Positions 59,759-64,000 of a stretch of DNA of 64,000 nucleotides are shown here, in pieces. Numbering within the stretch: position 1 is the first letter of the stretch; the number at the start of each line of letters is the position of its first letter. A model generated the notes under the pieces. It worked only from the letters and a program-made list of their open reading frames with translations. It was not told the DNA's origin and did no database searches. Source of the DNA: Ulota crispa (lineage: Eukaryota; Streptophyta; Bryopsida; Orthotrichales; Orthotrichaceae); assembly GCA_963920765.1 (NCBI GenBank), contig OY987244.1, forward strand, positions 5,644,501 to 5,708,500, written 5' to 3'. Made by a program: the position numbers and the translations under genes.

Positions 59759-60307
59759 TTAACCCCTAAGCGCCCAATCGACCATTTTCTGGTTGCTGCC
59801 TATTTTTTTGGGCTGCTCGAGACTTTTTTTTTTTTTTTTTTTTTTTTCAAATTTTTTTTTCATTAATAGAAAATCAAGTCTACTTTCCAACTTAACTTGA
59901 ATCATGTCAATCCAAGTTAAACTCCTCCAAGGAGAATTTTTTAAAGACAAACACTTCAATATTTGCTAGTGTTGTAGAATTTACTATTTTGTGAAACTAA
60001 TGATGTTCCCTCCTTTCAAAAGATAGAATTTTTTGAAGTTTAAGATAGAATGTTTGTTTTTAACCAATCATACCAAATTTTGGAATCTATGAGTAAAATT
60101 TGTAATTTTGGTGAATATTAAATGGTAAATGCTTCTAAATTCATTAAATAAGAGTACAATTTTTTTTGAATATTTGACCATATAGATAATTGCTAAACAT
60201 CATGATTCTTATTTTCTTCTTTGAAACAAACTTCATTGAAGTTACAAGAGTATTTTTTTTAATGCATTTATGTTTTGCCCTTACCCCCTCAGGTGTTTAG
60301 GGGTTAA
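59759..60307. mobile_element. TTAA-bounded element
   Basis: The left end is TTAACCCCTAAGCGCCC. The right end GGTGTTTAGGGGTTAA inverts to TTAACCCCTAAACACC. It contains a long T tract at 59824-59847. Non-coding. Confidence 0.8.
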
Positions 60308-61224
60308 AATGCCCAAATAGGTAAATAGTGGATGCTTTTTTATAAATATTTACAAATGATGTTACAAAATCATAATATAATCATAATATAGTTACAAAAA
60401 GGTGCATAATTTGAAAGTGATTACAACTGATGGCATATACTTAACCATTGAAGGACCCTTGGGCTATGAAGTTACGGTACCAAATATGGTCACAACCAAT
60501 ATTCAGAAGTTTGAATCAGTTGGAAATTAAGTGTTACAATCATACATATTAAAGGATTGTATGAAAAATGATGCATTTTTTTTTGAAAAGTCCTCAAAAC
60601 AACTCAAATATGTATATACATACGGCTGCAAAAGGCGTTCGGGCCCTTCAGGGGATAATATTGGCTATCTCCTAGTGTTTGATCAGCCAACTGGCCAAAA
60701 AGGATTTGCTTTCTGTGCCATGGAATGTAGTGGAAGTGAAGTGCGTAGCAAAGAAACTATAGCATGAAGGGTCATAACCTCTTTCCAAACAATAACCGAG
60801 ATGTTAGTGAGAGATTCTCGTGATAATCATGAATAACATAGTTTGATAAAACAACCATTTTGGAGAATCAAGCTATAAGATCAAAACTTGGTTCTACGTA
60901 CACACCCATTTTTGCACCATATTTGTGCTTAAATGAGATTGTAAAACCAAACTTCAACCAAACCCATGCTTGAATGGGATTGTAAAATCAAACTTTAACA
61001 TTGCACTTTGGTTTTCTAAAATATTTTATTATCATTAATGGTCGTCAATAAGAGATTGAGTTGTTGACTAACAGTAGCAAATAATACTGAAATAATAATA
61101 AAATGAGCTATATGAACTTTAAACAAACCACAATGAAAGTATCTATGGGCCTCTATCTATATGTAGTTGTTAACCATGCCCTTGTTTGTTAATTATTTTA
61201 TGATTTTGTGTTCCTGCTTATCAA
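60308..61224. other. Intergenic; one unrecognised open frame
   Basis: A 78-codon + strand frame at 60531-60767 ends in a Gly/Cys-containing stretch (KGFAFCAMECSGSEVRS). I do not recognise it and see no flanking exon signals. TTAACCATTGAAGGACCC at 60441 may be an element end without a partner. Confidence 0.35.
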
Positions 61225-61233
61225 TTCTCCTTA

Positions 61234-61394
61234 GGGAAAATTTCATGGATACCTTTGAAGGAAGAATGGGAAGTGACATGCACAACAAAACAAATGCTTG
61301 AAATTTTGGTTCAAGAGTATTTGTGTAATATCTGAAAAAGCAAGGGTATCTATAGAAATATTGCAAACTTCAAGGGTATCCATGAAACTTTCCC
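61234..61394. mobile_element. Foldback MITE with 9-bp TSD (MULE-like), copy 2
   Basis: It starts GGGAAAATTTCATGGATACC and ends in the inverse (GGTATCCATGAAACTTTCCC). The flanks at 61225-61233 and 61395-61403 are both TTCTCCTTA. It is internally deleted relative to 21849-22151, mostly in the left arm. Confidence 0.85.
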
Positions 61395-61539
61395 TTCTCC
61401 TTAACACAAAATGATTTTGAATTTAATGTCTTTACACATCTTTACTTTTTTTTTTATATATCTAAGCATACAATCATACTACTAAAATCATAATGATTTT
61501 TGTAATATCATATCCAAACTCTTAATAATATCACGTCAC

Positions 61540-62327
61540 AACCTTTTGTAATATCACATCTCCAATCTTTGGGATATTATCACATAGATACAATTTGAAG
61601 ACTTACTAAAACTTTTACTCTGCACTCTACCTAACATACAAACATCCTAATAAAATTCTAATGGTGAATGCGTAATGTAGCAAATACCAACTACTAGTAA
61701 AACTAAAAAATTCATACCTTGTAGTTTTGAACAAAATAAAATACACCTTTCATGAGCTATCACAATAGGTAACATGAGTTTTGAACAATACGTTTTGAGA
61801 GTTATTATAATCAAGGATAAGGGGTAACTTCCAAATTGAACTTTCTATTCATAGCTTAGGCACGGAGGGAACCAACCATAATTAAACCCAATTGAAACCT
61901 AATCAACATTAACCAACTTTTAAACATCACAACCTTTGTAATATCACATCTCCAATCTTTGGAATATTATCACATAGATACAATTTGAAGACTTACTGAA
62001 ACTTTTACTCTGCACTTTACCTAACATACAAACATCCCAATAAAATTCTAATAATGAATGCGTAACGTAGCAAACGCCAGCAAACGCCAACTACTAGTAA
62101 AAGTAAGAAAAAACCATACCTTGTACTTTTTAACAAAATAAAATACACGTCTCATGAGCTATTACAAGAAGCAACATGAATTTTGAACAATACGTTTGAG
62201 AGTTATTATAATCAAGGACAAGGGAGTAACTTCCAGATTGAACTTTCTATTCACAGCTTAGGCGCGAAGGGAACCAACCATAATTAAACCCAACCGGAAC
62301 CTAACCAACGTTTAACCAACATTTAAC
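61540..62327. repeat. Tandem duplication, 391-bp period
   Basis: Two adjacent direct copies begin near 61540 and 61931. They share blocks such as AATATCACATCTCCAATCTT, ACTTTTACTCTGCACT and GGGAACCAACCATAATTAAA and differ by scattered substitutions. The pair lies immediately upstream of the GC-rich leader region at 62328. Confidence 0.85.
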
Positions 62328-64000
62328 CATGGTTACCAAAGCCGGGTTCGTTCGTCGTCGTCGTCGTCGTCGTCCTCCTCCTCGGGGGGTGCGCGTCTTT
62401 CCCAAGCGTGGCGTGGCCTTGCTTTCTTTCTGCGATGCCCCTCATTTGCATCACAGCCCGAGCTCAGTGCGACTAACTCATGTTCCCATTCAAGCCAAGC
62501 TCCTAAACATTCCGTCCTCTCCCTGGCTGTGGTAGAATCGGACCGTGCCGTTTCTTGCGCCATTCTTGCATGCCTTAAATTGCCATTTCTGCTGCATGGA
62601 GCCTCTTTTGCAATGCACGCCGGGGGGAACAACAGAATCAGACGCTCTCGCTTGACCTAAAACGCCAGGTGAGTAATAATCATCGTCATGCTTAGGGTTT
62701 TATGCTCATTGTAGGTTTCTGGCTTCCTGTTCGAGAGCTCGTAGTTTGTGAGCTCCTGTAGCCTCCAGGTAAGGGGTAAGTAAAGCACATACGTAAGTAA
62801 GTAAGTTAATAAGCACGTGCTTACCTCGTAGTCTCTCGCAGTGCGTTATCGATGCTCTCCGTGAGTAGGAGTTTCAGCAATGAGGTGGAATTGTTGCTGG
62901 CATCAAGATTTCTTGATACAGAGGATTACGATTTTTTTCGCTTTTCTGGAAGTATTTTTGAAAATCGAGGTTGAGGTGGAGAGCTGATTCCTGTAGGATT
63001 ATTTGTATTTATTGTTTCCTGGAGTTTTATGTTGCGGTTTGGACTCTGCGCCATTTTTAATCATTTCTACCAGTTGTGAAGAGTGTTGGAGTAAAATTAG
63101 TTTGTGAGAAGGTGTTAGCTTAGTTGCTTGTGGATTTTTGGAGTACTACGGACAAGTTACTTGGCGAACTTCGTGGTAGTCTTTCTTCCTTAGTGCTTTC
63201 AGCAACTTTTAGGAGGGTTTGCTTGGAGTAATCAATTTGAATTTCGAATGGAAAGTCTAGGAGTACAAGATTCTTACGCCATGGTATCAAGGATCACACA
63301 TCTCGACTGAGTTGACCTGGATCAGAACATAATGAGTGTAATAGTACGACCGATGACGATGAATGCCTCTTGTTTCTCTGTCTTCCTTCCAGCAGCTCAT
63401 GAATAGTGTTGCGTCATACAGCTTGTCTTGGTGATTCTTCGACTCTAGATTCTTGGAATGTGATGCTAGTAATCTGATAATTGTCGACGATATCAGATCG
63501 AGTAGGTGCCATCAGTATTGGATTCAAAAGAAGATTCTGTACGCTCTACCGGGTGCACCATTGGACTCTTTGGTTAATTTTCCTGGTAGCCACCAAATCC
63601 AAGCACGAGCTATGAATGCTCATCGATTGTAAATTAAGTCAAGCAGTTCTCAGGTTTTGGTTTAGGTCACGAAGTAGCTTTTTAAAGAATATTCGGTACA
63701 CTTCAGGTTCAGTGCTCTTGTGCGGGTCATGCTAACTTCTAGTTCATTCGACTCACTTAGTAGTAAGACTGTGTAGTGACATGCGAATCGCTTGGATGTT
63801 TTTAGCTTGCAGCGATAATTAGAAGGTGGCGAAAGCGCTGCTCTCTTATGTTTTATGTGAATATTCAATGCTGCCGTAATAGCTACTGGTATATGTTCTG
63901 GAATTGGTGAATCTGTGGGCTTGAGCTGAAGCCGTATTTTGAAATTATACTCATATAGCCGATTTGGATACTGAAAGGTGAAGGTCTTATGCGATTAGCG
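62328..64000 (+). promoter_or_regulatory. Probable 5' leader and first intron of a gene beyond the window
   Basis: GC content rises sharply at 62330-62700, with a CGT run, CTCCTCCTC and a CCGGGGGG-like stretch. GCCAG|GTGAGTAA near 62669 is a strong splice donor, with another donor-like CCAG|GTAAGG near 62769. The following 1.2 kb has no long open frame and reads like a leader intron. The 68-codon frame at 62329 and the opposite-strand frame here look like composition effects. The downstream CDS is not in the window. Confidence 0.4.

Noticed and set aside
14534-60307. An autonomous piggyBac transposase gene among the TTAA elements
   Set aside because: I read all of these elements for a transposase and found no DDD-type domain or long frame, so only non-autonomous copies are present.
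62329-62632. Arg-rich short protein or opposite-strand gene at 62.3-62.6 kb
   Set aside because: The Arg and Asp runs are translations of a CGT/GTC repeat. The context fits a 5' leader with a splice donor downstream.

Overview
The window looks like nuclear DNA of a land plant. Protein genes are split by many GT-AG introns, two of the three genes start with plastid-transit-like N-termini, and all three match plant families: an RNA-dependent RNA polymerase of the RDR3/4/5 group, a spermidine-synthase-like methyltransferase, and an atypical SDR-fold plastid protein. The intergenic DNA is AT-rich and full of short non-autonomous DNA transposons. I cannot fix the species. A bryophyte, lycophyte or fern seems more likely than an angiosperm, but this is a weak inference from divergence and 5' leader style. 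One assembly gap of 200 N lies at 8893-9092.

Layout. 1-2612 is the upstream region of the first gene, with a 12-bp minisatellite and three tandem copies of a 270-290 bp unit. 2613-12155 (+) is an RDR3-type RNA-dependent RNA polymerase of at least 16 exons. The exon that should hold its catalytic aspartate loop is not visible and probably lies in the gap. Its N-terminal disordered segment contains a canonical PCNA-interacting (PIP-box) motif. 14534-16884 is a chain of five TTAA-bounded elements, each sharing its TTAA with the next. 17020-21362 (+) is a four-exon methyltransferase of 372 codons whose introns are largely MITEs and whose last intron appears to be GC-AG. 24902-26290 is a MITE with two TTAA elements nested in its end. 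26664-32912 (+) is a nine-exon, 334-codon atypical SDR protein with a degenerate glycine loop.

33-62 kb is a gene-poor transposon zone. It holds a broken Tc1 (DD34E) transposon at 38094-39283, foldback elements with 9-bp target duplications (MULE-like), PIF/Harbinger-like MITEs with TWA duplications, a Stowaway-like MITE, small CACTA-like elements, many more TTAA-bounded elements, a large foldback element ending in a 27-bp tandem array (48116-48493), and a GATATA/GATATG microsatellite. 61540-62327 is a 391-bp tandem duplication. 62328-64000 has the look of the 5' leader and first intron of a gene that continues beyond the window.

The three genes share no evident pathway. RDR acts in RNA silencing and the other two probably act in plastids. 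The most distinctive material is the abundance and nesting of TTAA-bounded (piggyBac-like) and TA-bounded MITE families, one of which may carry a captured host first exon.
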